Numbered from the stretch's first letter, positions 1 to 9,751 are shown. The stretch is DNA of 64,000 nucleotides from CAYNFR01 sp964396595 (GCA_964396595.1 CAYNFR010000004.1:62001-126000); one strand, 5' to 3'. The notes: generated by a model from the sequence alone, not told the origin. A program made the numbers and translations.

Positions 1-1922
1 AAGTATAGTCCATTAGATCGCATAGCTAGAAATAAGGACAGACTAAAACTCACGATGAAATTACAAAAACCTATCACGCCTACCCCCAATATGGAGTGAA
101 ACACATCATATCCAGACATTTGAAAAGACTGACCGAATAAGCCGAGAGCAAAATTTCCCGCAGCAAAAGTGATATGGCGGATATCTAAATCTAGACCGAA
201 AAATGCTCCTAAACTCGCTGTTGAACCCATAAACACCCCAAACCAGAAATTACTGACTACCCCACTCCAGTTATGATCAATAAATTGAGCCAGTTTCTTG
301 CGCGCTGATGAAGACAACAGTCTCTTTAACATAAATTGCTCTTCGACTCTCTTGGGCAATCTGCTATATTTGATTCGGTTATTGACCCTGCCTGCAATCA
401 AGCCGGAAATAAATAAAAATACACCTGCAATACAGGCATGAAATATTGCCGGTGATTTAATAATGTTCAATTCATGGATGAGGTTGCCTGCCTTAGCAGT
501 TGCCGGATTCGTCCCAAAAACTGCCCACCAAAGAATTATCAATAACAATGCAACTGGAAACGCCATAAATACATTGCCCACAAACGCGATGAACTGACTT
601 CTGAACATATGACTTATTAATGTGGCCAATCGGCTAAAATCAAATTCACTGCCGTCCTTATTTGCTCCGACGGCCTTCGCTAATGCCACCGCAGTCATGG
701 CAGGCTGCTTAGTAGCTAAAGTAAAATGAAAAAGATATATGGCTATGAATGCCACTGCATAGTTCATACTATACATAAATGCCTTTCCAAAAAGACTGGC
801 GCTGGCATAACCCATCAATAACTTACTCAAGCATGCCACCGCCACTATTGCACCTCCCCATAAGGCTGCACGCAACATTTTATAATATCCCTCTTTGTCA
901 AAAGTGATGTATTGCTCACCTTTGATGGCAATATGCCTTATGATCTCTTTGGAAACTGCCTGGGTTGAAGCGTTTACATAGGTGGATAATTGAGATTGCC
1001 CGGCCACGAGAAATATTAATTTTTTCGAAAATTCTACTGCCACTTCCTCAAAATTGCCTTGTCTACCTGATGTTAAAAATGCCGTCATATCCCCCATCCT
1101 ATCAAGCATTCGTTCCATCTTCAACAGCTTCTGTTGTGCCATAAAACTTAATCCGTAAGATGATACATTCTCGTAAGCTTTTTTGACAAACTCCTCGCAT
1201 TGATCAATATGCTCCCTGAGTCTTTCAAGTCGCGCAACATGCTCATTAAGACGACAGTTCTGATCTCGGGCACACTTGATAAACTCATATATTTCATCAT
1301 GTAAAACCGCAAAAGGACTTCTTAATACAGCATTATCAAGTATTAATCCAATCAAGTACTTGTCATAGGCTATTCCTGATATCTGATGGGCTAATATTTC
1401 AAGCGCGTGCAGACTTTCACCTTCGACATATTTTATAAATCCCGACTGTTCCTCTGAATCAAAATCAAGTACATTAACCAAGTTTTTCAACCGATCTTCA
1501 TCTAGCAGATCTAACCACTTGCTCTGTGATTTTTTTGTAAAAATCGGTGTCAATATAGATTCTACAGAACCCGGCAAAGGAATATCCGGCAGAAACTTCT
1601 GTGAAATACGCTTTGAGACTTCTGAACTAAAATTTTCGCTTGAGATCATGTCTCCCAATGCAAGGGTTCGACTGGCATTTTTAGTGGTAAAAAGACCTCT
1701 TAAATATTTTTTTAAGACTTCTCTTCCGCCGGCATTTCCCTCGAGTAGATTAATAAACTGATCGAATGTATTCAAAAGGTTTTTGGGAGACTTTTGGGTA
1801 GAAGCTAAAAATCTCACCAGCTCACTTAATGGCTTTTTATTCTTTACCTTCCCGCTAAAGATGGGATCAAGAATTCTCTCTAACTTTTCACGATTCATAC
1901 CTTTATCTGTCGCCATCATCAT
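1..1922 (-). CDS. Gcr-type 'site-specific recombinase' membrane protein, partial (3' end outside window)
   Basis: An open frame runs uninterrupted from an ATG at 1922 to the left edge, about 640 codons without a stop. The first half is soluble and mainly helical, with a charged, coiled-coil-like stretch (about 1080-1300). The second half is hydrophobic with several membrane segments and carries stretches I recognise from the Gcr/SpecificRecomb family (PF10136): LATKQPAMTA near 690-719, RSQFIAFVGN near 575-602 and FAAGNFALGLFGQSF near 119-164. Despite the family name, an integral membrane architecture argues against a DNA recombinase, and the real function is unknown. The start overlaps the stop of the upstream glycosyltransferase gene (TAATG), and ATG codons at 1919 and 1916 are alternatives, so the two are translationally coupled. 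Family proteins are roughly 650-700 residues, so probably only a short C-terminal piece is missing. Confidence 0.82.
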   Translation of the reverse strand, partial: MMMATDKGMNREKLERILDPIFSGKVKNKKPLSELVRFLASTQKSPKNLLNTFDQFINLLEGNAGGREVLKKYLRGLFTTKNASRTLALGDMISSENFSSEVSKRISQKFLPDIPLPGSVESILTPIFTKKSQSKWLDLLDEDRLKNLVNVLDFDSEEQSGFIKYVEGESLHALEILAHQISGIAYDKYLIGLILDNAVLRSPFAVLHDEIYEFIKCARDQNCRLNEHVARLERLREHIDQCEEFVKKAYENVSSYGLSFMAQQKLLKMERMLDRMGDMTAFLTSGRQGNFEEVAVEFSKKLIFLVAGQSQLSTYVNASTQAVSKEIIRHIAIKGEQYITFDKEGYYKMLRAALWGGAIVAVACLSKLLMGYASASLFGKAFMYSMNYAVAFIAIYLFHFTLATKQPAMTAVALAKAVGANKDGSEFDFSRLATLISHMFRSQFIAFVGNVFMAFPVALLLIILWWAVFGTNPATAKAGNLIHELNIIKSPAIFHACIAGVFLFISGLIAGRVNNRIKYSRLPKRVEEQFMLKRLLSSSARKKLAQFIDHNWSGVVSNFWFGVFMGSTASLGAFFGLDLDIRHITFAAGNFALGLFGQSFQMSGYDVFHSILGVGVIGFCNFIVSFSLSLFLAMRSNGLY

Positions 1923-2779
1923 TAATTTAACGCCCTCCAATTGTCCAATACCCAATTCTGACGGAAATATCGCCTGTCGGTCAACAATTGCCAAGTACTT
2001 TTTAATACTGTCATAGGCAGTCTTATATACTTCATGATTCTCTTATTGAAGGTAAATTGTTCAGGAAATACGATTCTGCCTGCTTTTGAACTACTTCGAA
2101 TACTCCTGAGATGCCAACCCAGAGCTAATTTCTCTTTTATAACCATATGCTCAACAACCAGAGACGGATCATAATAAATATTATGTCCTCGTGCACGCAG
2201 ATTTATTTGGGCGATATTCTCTGCTCCATAGGCTATTACATGCCCCTTCATACCCTGATCTTCCGGAAATCCTCCTATATGTTCAAGCACCGTTCTTGCA
2301 AAAATCATATTACTGCCCCATAAGTACTGATCCTCAGCCAGCTTAGTTAATTTATCACCCAATGTCGGCTTTTCCCCCCAGTCAGATCTTAACCATACAG
2401 GTCTGCCGTAGAACCACCATGATTTTATATGCCCCCCGACAACCATCAGATTTTCTTTGTGTATTAGCTCAATAGCCCTACACACGTAATTATCGGTGAG
2501 CTTAGCATCATCATCGATATAAGCAATATACTCCGTTTTAGACTCTCTCAACGCTCTATTCCTGGCATAACTCAAGCCTGTTTTGTACTCTTTCAGCACC
2601 CTACAACCCGGAATTATTTCGCAAAGCTCTATAAGTTGTTGATGATTTTCTTGATCCGGAAAGTTATTTATGACTAGTACTTCAAGCTCATGGCACAACT
2701 GAGTTGCAATAGACTGCAAACAATGGCGCAATAGTTCGTTGCGATTGTAAGTACAAATAGCAATAGTCAGTCGTGCCAA
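1922..2779 (-). CDS. Glycosyltransferase family 2
   Basis: GT-A fold family 2 glycosyltransferase, probably cytoplasmic and transferring a sugar from a nucleotide sugar to an envelope glycan or protein. The N-terminus LTIAICTYNRNELL is the usual first strand and nucleotide-binding loop. YIDDDAKL holds the metal-binding DxD region, and GAENIAQINLRARGH lies in the acceptor and catalytic part. I place the start at a TTG at 2779 because AAGGAGG lies a few bases upstream and the family homology begins exactly there. An ATG at 2851 in the same frame would add 24 residues unlike the family and would overlap hutG by 26 bases. The gene ends the hut operon and overlaps the Gcr-like gene. Its link to histidine breakdown is not evident and co-transcription may be incidental. 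Confidence 0.85.
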   Translation of the reverse strand: MARLTIAICTYNRNELLRHCLQSIATQLCHELEVLVINNFPDQENHQQLIELCEIIPGCRVLKEYKTGLSYARNRALRESKTEYIAYIDDDAKLTDNYVCRAIELIHKENLMVVGGHIKSWWFYGRPVWLRSDWGEKPTLGDKLTKLAEDQYLWGSNMIFARTVLEHIGGFPEDQGMKGHVIAYGAENIAQINLRARGHNIYYDPSLVVEHMVIKEKLALGWHLRSIRSSSKAGRIVFPEQFTFNKRIMKYIRLPMTVLKSTWQLLTDRRYFRQNWVLDNWRALN

Positions 2780-2825
2780 AGTGCCTCCTTGGTTTTGTAA
2801 GTTAGCTTTCAAAACTACGGAATAA

Positions 2826-3785
2826 TCATGTCTTAGACAGACCGAATGCAATGTGTTCTATTAATCTGGCGGCTAATCGCGCACTACTGCCCTCTACATC
2901 GTACATGGGATTCAGCTCTGCAATATCAATAGAGATAAGTTTTTTTAAAGCACAAATCATATCTATGATGTTCAATACCTGAGCAGGTTCACAACCCAAA
3001 GGTGATGGAGCGCTTACCCCTGCCACATATGCCGAAGAAAAAACGTCCATGTCAATTGTCAAATAAACATAATCCACCTCCCGACAGAAGTTTTCAATCA
3101 TACTATGTACACTATGCGTATTCATCTGCGAAGACTCCATGTAACGCACCCCATACTCACGAGCTCTGTTATACAGTTCTTGTGTATTCGCCACACGCTG
3201 TATCCCTATACAACAATATTTAAATGGTATGAAATGCGCTTTGCCGTGTTGAGCAATTTGTGCAAATGAACTTCCTGAGTGCCCTGAAGTCCCCGGAAGC
3301 CTTAAATCAAAGTGCGCGTCTACATTTATTATACCCAGTATCTTGTCAGATTGAATGGCATTCAGATACTTGAGAATTCCTTGATAATGTCCCCAGACGA
3401 TATCATGCCCGCCGCCGATGATTAAAGGTATGTACTTCTTGCGAAGTAATTTCTGTACCATCTCAGCCAATGCCTGCTGTACAGACTCTAGATCCCCATC
3501 AGGACAATGAATACTTCCGAAGTCATAGACCTCCCCATCCAGATGCCAAGCACATGGCCCCAACATGGCTTTTATAGCCATAGGACCATCAGCCGCACCT
3601 ACTCTCCCTTGATTCCTCTTCACACCCTCATCACATGCATAAGACAGCAACCCGATCGCCTTATTGGCCGTTGGTACTAGGTCTATTTCAGCACACTGCA
3701 CGTGTTGATACCAATATACCTTGTCAGCTGAGTACCGACCTTTCCAGGATTCCGACTGCGGAGATTGATAATGTACCATTTTCAC
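2826..3785 (-). CDS. hutG: Formimidoylglutamase (arginase/ureohydrolase family)
   Basis: Last step of histidine use: hydrolyses N-formimidoyl-L-glutamate to glutamate and formamide in the cytoplasm. The ureohydrolase binuclear manganese motifs are all present: GGGHD near residue 125, NVDAHFDLR near 155 and TIDMDVF near 245, followed by SIDIAELNP near 285. At 319 residues it has the usual length. Arginase or agmatinase activity is excluded mainly by context, since it follows hutH, hutI and hutU on the same strand with 24 bases to hutU. The start is the ATG at 3785; an internal ATG two codons later is possible. Confidence 0.9.
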   Translation of the reverse strand: MKMVHYQSPQSESWKGRYSADKVYWYQHVQCAEIDLVPTANKAIGLLSYACDEGVKRNQGRVGAADGPMAIKAMLGPCAWHLDGEVYDFGSIHCPDGDLESVQQALAEMVQKLLRKKYIPLIIGGGHDIVWGHYQGILKYLNAIQSDKILGIINVDAHFDLRLPGTSGHSGSSFAQIAQHGKAHFIPFKYCCIGIQRVANTQELYNRAREYGVRYMESSQMNTHSVHSMIENFCREVDYVYLTIDMDVFSSAYVAGVSAPSPLGCEPAQVLNIIDMICALKKLISIDIAELNPMYDVEGSSARLAARLIEHIAFGLSKT

Positions 3786-3809
3786 TTATAGCGTGAAACT
3801 AATTAATAT

Positions 3810-5807
3810 TCAGAAATCTAACACGCCATCATCGACTAAATTCGGTAAAGTAATGCGTAACTCATCATTTAATGACATCTCACGTTTGATAGCTTGCATC
3901 GCACCGGGATTTCTCGCCCATGCCCTTCTACTCACACCATTGTTAACATCGTAATATAGCATATTATTCAACCGATCTTGCGCCTGCTCTGTTCCATCGA
4001 GCAGCAGCCCAAATCCTCCATTGATCACTTCTCCCCATCCGACACCACCACCATTGTGTATAGACACCCATGTCGCACCTCTGAAACTATCACCGATAAC
4101 ATTGTGTATCGCCATATCTGCCGTAAATCGGCTTCCATCGGCTATGTTACTCGTCTCTCGATATGGTGAATCCGTACCACTCACATCATGATGATCTCTT
4201 CCCAGAATGACAGGCCCTGAAATGACACCTTCGGCGATAGCCTTATTAAATGCCGCCGCTATTTTGATACGCCCCATACTGTCTGCATACAATATTCTTG
4301 CTTGAGATCCCACTACCAGATCATTGGCTTCAGCCTGCCTGATCCATTTAATATTATCCTGCATCTGCTGACGAATATCCCTGCTACTTGTATCCAATAG
4401 TCCTGTAAGCACTTCTAGTGCAATGCGGTCAGTGATTTGTAAATCATCCCGCATACCGGACGTACAGACCCATCTGAAAGGCCCAAATCCATAATCAAAG
4501 CACATCGGTCCCATGATATCTTGAACATAAGAAGGGTATCTGAATTCGTCACCACCTACACCCCCGACAGCTGCCCCGGCACGAGAAGCTTCCAACAAAA
4601 AGGCGTTGCCGTAGTCAAAAAAATACATCCCCTTGGCTGACAACTGGTTTATGGCATTGACCTGTCTGTTAAGACTTGATTTGACGGCCGCTTGAAACCC
4701 ATGTGGATCCTCGACCATCAAGCTACGAGACTCTTCAAGACTATAATCCACAGGATAATATCCCCCTGAATAAGGATTGTGTAGCGAAGTCTGATCTGAG
4801 CCTATGTCCACCTTGATATCTGTATCCACGAGTCGCTCCCACAAGTCAACCACATTACCGATAAAGGCTATGGACTTGGTGGATTTCTTTCTCATAGCGA
4901 GCCTAGCCATGCTAATTGCCTCATCAAGATCATAAGTATATTCATCCACCCAATGTTGAGCATGTCTCTTTATTGCTGCTTTCGGATTTATCTCTGCACA
5001 CAAGGTCACGCAGCCTGCTATATTACCGGCTTTTGGTTGGGCGCCACTCATGCCGCCTAGTCCACTAGTCACAAACAGTTTCCCTAGTGGAGATTTGATC
5101 CTTTTTTTTCTGAAGGCATTCATAATCGTGATAGTCGTACCATGAACGATGCCCTGCGGGCCAATGTACATATACGATCCCGCTGTCATCTGTCCATATT
5201 GTGTCACGCCCAAGGCATTATATCTGTCCCAATCCTCCGGACGAGAATAATTGGGTATCATCATGCCATTGGTGACTACGACTCTTGGCGCTTCAGGTGA
5301 TGAAGGAAATAAGCCCATCGGATGACCAGAATACATATGTAATGTCTGTCTATCCGTCATCTCAGATAGATACTTCATGGTAAGCAGGTACTGCGCCCAA
5401 TTCTGAAAAACAGCTCCATTGCCACCATAGGTGATAAGCTCGTGTGGATGCTGTGCTACACGTGGATCAAGGTTATTCTGAATCATCAACATAATGGCAG
5501 CAGCCTCAGTACATCTTGCAGGATACTCACCAATAGCTCGCGCATACATCTCGTAATCAGGTCGGAAACGGTACATGTAGATACGGCCATACGTTTGAAG
5601 TTCTTCGTAAAACTCTCTTGCCAATATCGCATGCCACTTCTGCGGAAAATATCGGAGCGCATTGCGAAGAGCAAGCTTTTGCTCTTGTGCGTTCAACAGC
5701 ATAAATCGCCGGGGAGCGTGATCCACGGAGGGGTCAATCGGTTTTGGCGCAGGCAATGTTGCCGGAATACCCGCTTTAATCTGGTCGAAAAATGTTTTTT
5801 TCATCAC
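3810..5807 (-). CDS. hutU: Urocanate hydratase (long form)
   Basis: Converts urocanate to 4-imidazolone-5-propionate using a tightly bound NAD+ as electrophile. The central region has the conserved urocanase stretches QYGQMTAGSYMYIGPQG, GLGGMSGAQPKAG (NAD-binding loop) and GRDHHDVSGTDSP. At 665 residues it is about 110 longer than the classical proteobacterial and Bacillus enzyme (about 555) and close to the animal and Bacteroidota long form, the extra length being mainly N-terminal. It sits between hutI (21 bases upstream) and hutG (24 bases downstream), so these are almost certainly one transcript. Confidence 0.95.
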   Translation of the reverse strand: MMKKTFFDQIKAGIPATLPAPKPIDPSVDHAPRRFMLLNAQEQKLALRNALRYFPQKWHAILAREFYEELQTYGRIYMYRFRPDYEMYARAIGEYPARCTEAAAIMLMIQNNLDPRVAQHPHELITYGGNGAVFQNWAQYLLTMKYLSEMTDRQTLHMYSGHPMGLFPSSPEAPRVVVTNGMMIPNYSRPEDWDRYNALGVTQYGQMTAGSYMYIGPQGIVHGTTITIMNAFRKKRIKSPLGKLFVTSGLGGMSGAQPKAGNIAGCVTLCAEINPKAAIKRHAQHWVDEYTYDLDEAISMARLAMRKKSTKSIAFIGNVVDLWERLVDTDIKVDIGSDQTSLHNPYSGGYYPVDYSLEESRSLMVEDPHGFQAAVKSSLNRQVNAINQLSAKGMYFFDYGNAFLLEASRAGAAVGGVGGDEFRYPSYVQDIMGPMCFDYGFGPFRWVCTSGMRDDLQITDRIALEVLTGLLDTSSRDIRQQMQDNIKWIRQAEANDLVVGSQARILYADSMGRIKIAAAFNKAIAEGVISGPVILGRDHHDVSGTDSPYRETSNIADGSRFTADMAIHNVIGDSFRGATWVSIHNGGGVGWGEVINGGFGLLLDGTEQAQDRLNNMLYYDVNNGVSRRAWARNPGAMQAIKREMSLNDELRITLPNLVDDGVLDF

Positions 5808-5828
5808 CTATATCATTGTAACTTAACA

Positions 5829-7076
5829 TTAATTGGAATGAAGAGCTATTCCGTTGCTGTACACACTGCAAGGTCTCATTTGGCCCTGATGATAAAGTAT
5901 CTGTCGGTAGTCATCCGTGGGGAATACGACTATATCGGCCCTGTAATCCGGCATTAATCTGCCACAATCACTAAGTCGAAGGGCATGCGCCGCCCTATAG
6001 GTAATCCCCGCCAATACTTCTGCATTGGTCATTTTCTCAAATGCACCCAAGACGGCAGCTTGACATAGCAAGTCTCCCATAGGCGCACTCCCCGGATTCC
6101 AATCACTCGCTATCGCTACACAAGCACCTGCGTCAAGGAGCTTACGTGTAGGCGCAAACGCGCAACCCAATCCCATACTTGCCCCCGGCAACGCCACCGC
6201 CACCGTCTCACTGCGCGCAATAAGGCGTATAGAATGGTCATCAGAAGCCTCCAGATGATCTGCACTGACTGCCTTATGCCTGACGGCCAATGGCACCCCT
6301 ATCGGGGTAAATTGATCGGCATGTATGGTAATATCGAAGCCATAAGCTGCAGCAGCATTGAGATATGTTTCTATCTGCCCCGACACAAATGCCTCTTTTT
6401 CAACGAAGGCATCTATTCTCCCTGTCAGGTTTTCTGTTTTTATAATCGGAAAAAGTTCTGCTACTACGTGATGTAGATATTCTTCTGCAGTATTGTACTG
6501 ATCCCGCGGAACGATATGAGCCGCTAGACAGGTAGGTATGACCCTTATCCCGGATGCTGACTGAACATCATTGATGGCTCTGAGCATTTTTAATTCTTCT
6601 TCGACTGACAGACCATAACCTGACTTAATTTCGACAGTTGTCACGCCCTGCTTTATCAAGCGATCAATTCTCTTCAGCGTCAAGCTTACTAATTCCTCCC
6701 GCGAAGCTGCTCGTGTATGTCTGACAGTGTCCCATATGCCTCCACCCTGACTCGCTATTTCCAGATAAGATTTTCCGGCATTTCTGAGTGCATAATCTCC
6801 CGCCCGATCCCCGGCAAAGCATATATGGGTATGCGCATCTATTAAGCCGGGCAGCCCAACAGCATCATACGCTATATACTCCAGCTCATGCGGCACAGTA
6901 TCTCTAACCAATTGCTTACGCAATTCGTCATAATTTCCGACTGAACGTATGCGACTTCCATCGCAGACTATTCCCGCATCGCCGAGGATGGTCAATTGTC
7001 CATCAGACAAAGCTCCATGTAAGGGTTCTTCAGCAAAACGCAATAACTGCTTGAACGGTCCTATTAATTTAATCAT
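5829..7076 (-). CDS. hutI: Imidazolonepropionase
   Basis: Amidohydrolase-superfamily enzyme that opens the ring of imidazolonepropionate to give N-formimidoyl-glutamate. Metal-binding HTH is in GLIDAHTHICFAGDR near residue 80, further metal or substrate histidines are in TIHADQFTP near 250 and VSADHLEAS near 270, and the conserved Asp is in AIASDWNPGSAP near 325. At 415 residues it has the normal length. The gene begins three bases after the hutH stop and is translationally coupled to it. Confidence 0.95.
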   Translation of the reverse strand: MIKLIGPFKQLLRFAEEPLHGALSDGQLTILGDAGIVCDGSRIRSVGNYDELRKQLVRDTVPHELEYIAYDAVGLPGLIDAHTHICFAGDRAGDYALRNAGKSYLEIASQGGGIWDTVRHTRAASREELVSLTLKRIDRLIKQGVTTVEIKSGYGLSVEEELKMLRAINDVQSASGIRVIPTCLAAHIVPRDQYNTAEEYLHHVVAELFPIIKTENLTGRIDAFVEKEAFVSGQIETYLNAAAAYGFDITIHADQFTPIGVPLAVRHKAVSADHLEASDDHSIRLIARSETVAVALPGASMGLGCAFAPTRKLLDAGACVAIASDWNPGSAPMGDLLCQAAVLGAFEKMTNAEVLAGITYRAAHALRLSDCGRLMPDYRADIVVFPTDDYRQILYHQGQMRPCSVYSNGIALHSN

Positions 7077-7079
7077 AAG

Positions 7080-8597
7080 TTATATTTCATTTAGTTGAGC
7101 TATTTCAATCAGCGCATCACTCTTGATAATAGACAGTGCCTGTTCGATTAAATCCGACATCACTTCATCTCGTTCAATAAAAGCTATCTTGCCACGTACA
7201 TAATGTCTTATGGCCATAATCTTATTACTCGATATCAACGGTCTATGATAATCAAGTGCTTGGAAGGCGCAGATTAATTCGATAGCAAGAATTTTTTCGA
7301 CATTTTCTATCACTTTGAGGGCTTTTCTTCCACTGATAGATCCCATACTTACATGATCCTCTTGACCTTGAGAAGTAGGAATACTATCCGCACTGGCAGG
7401 AAAACAAGCCGTTTTACATTCACTCGCCAATGCCGCTGAAGTATACTGGATAATCATAAATCCTGATTGAAGTCCTCCCCCTCTCAATAAAAATGAAGGC
7501 ACATTAGCCGTCTTTCCTTCTAGAGACAGATATATCCTTCGGTCGCTAATGGATCCGATCTCGGAAGCAGCGAGACAAGCATAGTCAAGTGGAAGTGCAA
7601 GAGGCTCACCATGAAAATTACCGCCGCTTATGATATTATCTCGGTCTATCACTATGGGGTTATCTGTCACAGCATTCATTTCGATGTCAAGCAAGTCTTC
7701 TAGGTGATATAGCGCATTGGCGGCAGCCCCATGGACTTGAGGCATGCATCTAAGGGAGTAAGGATCTTGAACCTTCTCACAATCTATATGTGAATCAGCT
7801 ATTGGTGATTGATTTAGTAGCTCTTTGATACGCCTTGCACTGTTGACAGAACCTTGAAAAGGTCTCAATCGGTGCAGTGCACTATCGAAGGGTCTATGGC
7901 TGGCCATCAATGCATCTACCATCGCCGCCCCTATCAAATCGGCATGTTTAATTAATCTATCCAGCCTATACACTATCTCCGCCGCATGTGCGGCAATAAA
8001 TTGAGTACCATTGATAAGTGCCAGACCTTCTTTAGGATGCAGCTGTAAAGCTTTGTACCCCACATGATCAGGTAAATGCTCCGTACGAATAATACTGCCT
8101 TCATACCACACTTTTCCCAAGCCTATCAGCGGTAAACTCATATGCGCCAAAGGTGCTAGATCCCCCGAAGCACCTACGGAACCTTGCGATGGAATCACAG
8201 GTATAATATTACGATCGAGCATCCACAGCATTTGCTCTAAGGTTTCTATCCTGATACCAGAATATCCAAAAGCAAGGCTTTGGATCTTGAGAACTAACAT
8301 AGCCTTGGACAAGTCTATTGAAATCGGCTCACCAATACCTGCTGCATGACTCTTCAATAAATTCTCCTGAAGTTCTGTAGTCTGATGCGCGGGAATTCTG
8401 ATCGTACATAGTGGCCCAAATCCGGTATTTATACCATACACGGGTTCACTTCCTTGAGATACTTCTGAGACAATATCAGATGATCGAGATATGGCTCTTC
8501 TGACATTTGTTGAGAACATACCGCGTATGTCTCCGCGTACAAGGCCGCGGAGAATAGATACCGTAAGGGGTGTCTCAGCAAAATTAAATATCTTCAT
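7080..8597 (-). CDS. hutH: Histidine ammonia-lyase
   Basis: First step of histidine breakdown: removes ammonia from L-histidine to give urocanate. The Ala143-Ser144-Gly145 triad in SVGASGDLAPLAHM forms the self-generated MIO electrophile. YGINTGFGPL near residue 54 carries the catalytic Tyr loop, and the C-terminal half has the expected QEDHVSMG stretch. At 505 residues it is typical. It is the first gene of the hut operon, 59 bases from the divergent LysR gene, so the operon promoter must lie in that short gap. Aromatic lyases share the fold, but the hut neighbours settle the substrate. Confidence 0.96.
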   Translation of the reverse strand: MKIFNFAETPLTVSILRGLVRGDIRGMFSTNVRRAISRSSDIVSEVSQGSEPVYGINTGFGPLCTIRIPAHQTTELQENLLKSHAAGIGEPISIDLSKAMLVLKIQSLAFGYSGIRIETLEQMLWMLDRNIIPVIPSQGSVGASGDLAPLAHMSLPLIGLGKVWYEGSIIRTEHLPDHVGYKALQLHPKEGLALINGTQFIAAHAAEIVYRLDRLIKHADLIGAAMVDALMASHRPFDSALHRLRPFQGSVNSARRIKELLNQSPIADSHIDCEKVQDPYSLRCMPQVHGAAANALYHLEDLLDIEMNAVTDNPIVIDRDNIISGGNFHGEPLALPLDYACLAASEIGSISDRRIYLSLEGKTANVPSFLLRGGGLQSGFMIIQYTSAALASECKTACFPASADSIPTSQGQEDHVSMGSISGRKALKVIENVEKILAIELICAFQALDYHRPLISSNKIMAIRHYVRGKIAFIERDEVMSDLIEQALSIIKSDALIEIAQLNEI

Positions 8598-8623
8598 TGT
8601 CGCTATTTGAAAGTGAAATTCCG

Positions 8624-8641
8624 ATAATTTGTGATGATTAT
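8624..8641. promoter_or_regulatory. Candidate LysR box between hutH and the LysR gene
   Basis: The 59-base divergent intergenic region holds an interrupted palindrome ATAAT-N8-ATTAT, which contains a T-N11-A core as expected for LysR-type regulators. It is AT-rich and short, so chance is possible. No clear TAnnTTTG element was seen on either strand of this gap. Confidence 0.35.
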
Positions 8642-8656
8642 TAATACCATTAAATT

Positions 8657-9583
8657 ATGTCATTGATAACTAAAGGTAATCAGATAGAATTAAGGCACTA
8701 TCGATATTTTCTGGCTTTGGCGGAAGAACTTAATTATCATAAAGCTGCTGATCGTCTTTACATATCACAACCCGGACTCAGCAGACAGATTAAAGCCATG
8801 GAAGAGATGCTGGGCGTAAGCTTATTTGCCAGAGATAGTCGATCTGTGAGGTTGACCCCCGCAGGTGCTTATCTCAAAAGCAAGACCATCGATATACTAA
8901 ATGCATTGTCACACATTGAAGAGGAGGTAGTACTGGTAGATAAAGGCAAATTGGGTCAGCTACGTATAGGCTTTCTGGGATCGGCTATGCAGACCATTAT
9001 CCCGGAGTTGCTAGTCAGCTTAAACCACGATAGCCCGCTTGTCGAAACCACGCTCCAGGAAATGTCCAATCAAGAACAGATAGAAGCGATTCTCTCTCGC
9101 AAGATAGATATTGGGTTCGTCAGGATACCCGAATTGCCGTCGTCTCTCGATAAGTGCGACTTGAGCGAAGATCATTTTATACTGGCCATACCGAGTGATT
9201 ATCCTTTGGACGAAAGCGCCTTCCATTCCATAAAGCAAGTCAGCCATGAACCCTTCATTTTGTTTTCGAGTGACTATAGCCCGCATTATTATCAGACGAT
9301 AATGTCGATATTTGACCAAGCCGGATTTCGACCATCGATATCACACAAAACGGTTCACGCACAGACCATATTCAAGCTTGTAGAGCAAAAATTGGGATTG
9401 GCTATTGTACCTCAATCGCTGAAAGAGGGCTTCGATCTGGACATTAAGTTTCTAGCTATCCCGCATGCTAATCAGAAGTCAACATTATCAGCTGTCTGGT
9501 TAAAGAATCATGAAAACAGTTGTCTTAATCGGATGTTAGCATGTGTTGAGGAGTGGGTAGCCAAGGGTAGGGAGGTTTTATAA
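8657..9583 (+). CDS. LysR-family transcriptional regulator, putative hut regulator
   Basis: The N-terminal winged helix-turn-helix reads LRHYRYFLALAEELNYHKAADRLYISQ (residues about 12-38) with the recognition part ISQPGLSRQIKAMEE. The C-terminal two-lobed effector domain (about 95-300) has the PBP2-like pattern LRIGFLGSAMQ. At 308 residues it is full length. It is divergent from hutH, the classical arrangement for a LysR regulator acting on the neighbouring operon and on itself. By analogy the inducer could be histidine or urocanate, but the sequence does not show this. Known hut regulators are usually HutC (GntR) or HutP, so a LysR would be a different solution. Confidence 0.88.
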   Translation: MSLITKGNQIELRHYRYFLALAEELNYHKAADRLYISQPGLSRQIKAMEEMLGVSLFARDSRSVRLTPAGAYLKSKTIDILNALSHIEEEVVLVDKGKLGQLRIGFLGSAMQTIIPELLVSLNHDSPLVETTLQEMSNQEQIEAILSRKIDIGFVRIPELPSSLDKCDLSEDHFILAIPSDYPLDESAFHSIKQVSHEPFILFSSDYSPHYYQTIMSIFDQAGFRPSISHKTVHAQTIFKLVEQKLGLAIVPQSLKEGFDLDIKFLAIPHANQKSTLSAVWLKNHENSCLNRMLACVEEWVAKGREVL

Positions 9584-9751
9584 CGACGACATTTTAGTTA
9601 ATGTAGCTCGTTTATCAATTCTAGAAATATGTTTTTACTGTAAATTCATTTTGATTGCTAGTAATCTCTTTGTCCAGTATTTCTAGGTATCAGTAACAAA
9701 GAACCGGGTTAATTACTTCCTGTCTCTCTTGCACCCTCCTTGGTAAGGAGA

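Noticed and set aside
1..1922. DNA site-specific recombinase activity of the Gcr-like protein
   Set aside because: The family name is historical; several membrane segments and no integrase or resolvase catalytic motif are seen.
9736..9750. Small hairpin CTCCTT-GGT-AAGGAG after the deacylase gene
   Set aside because: Only a six-base stem and no T run on either strand, so not called a terminator.
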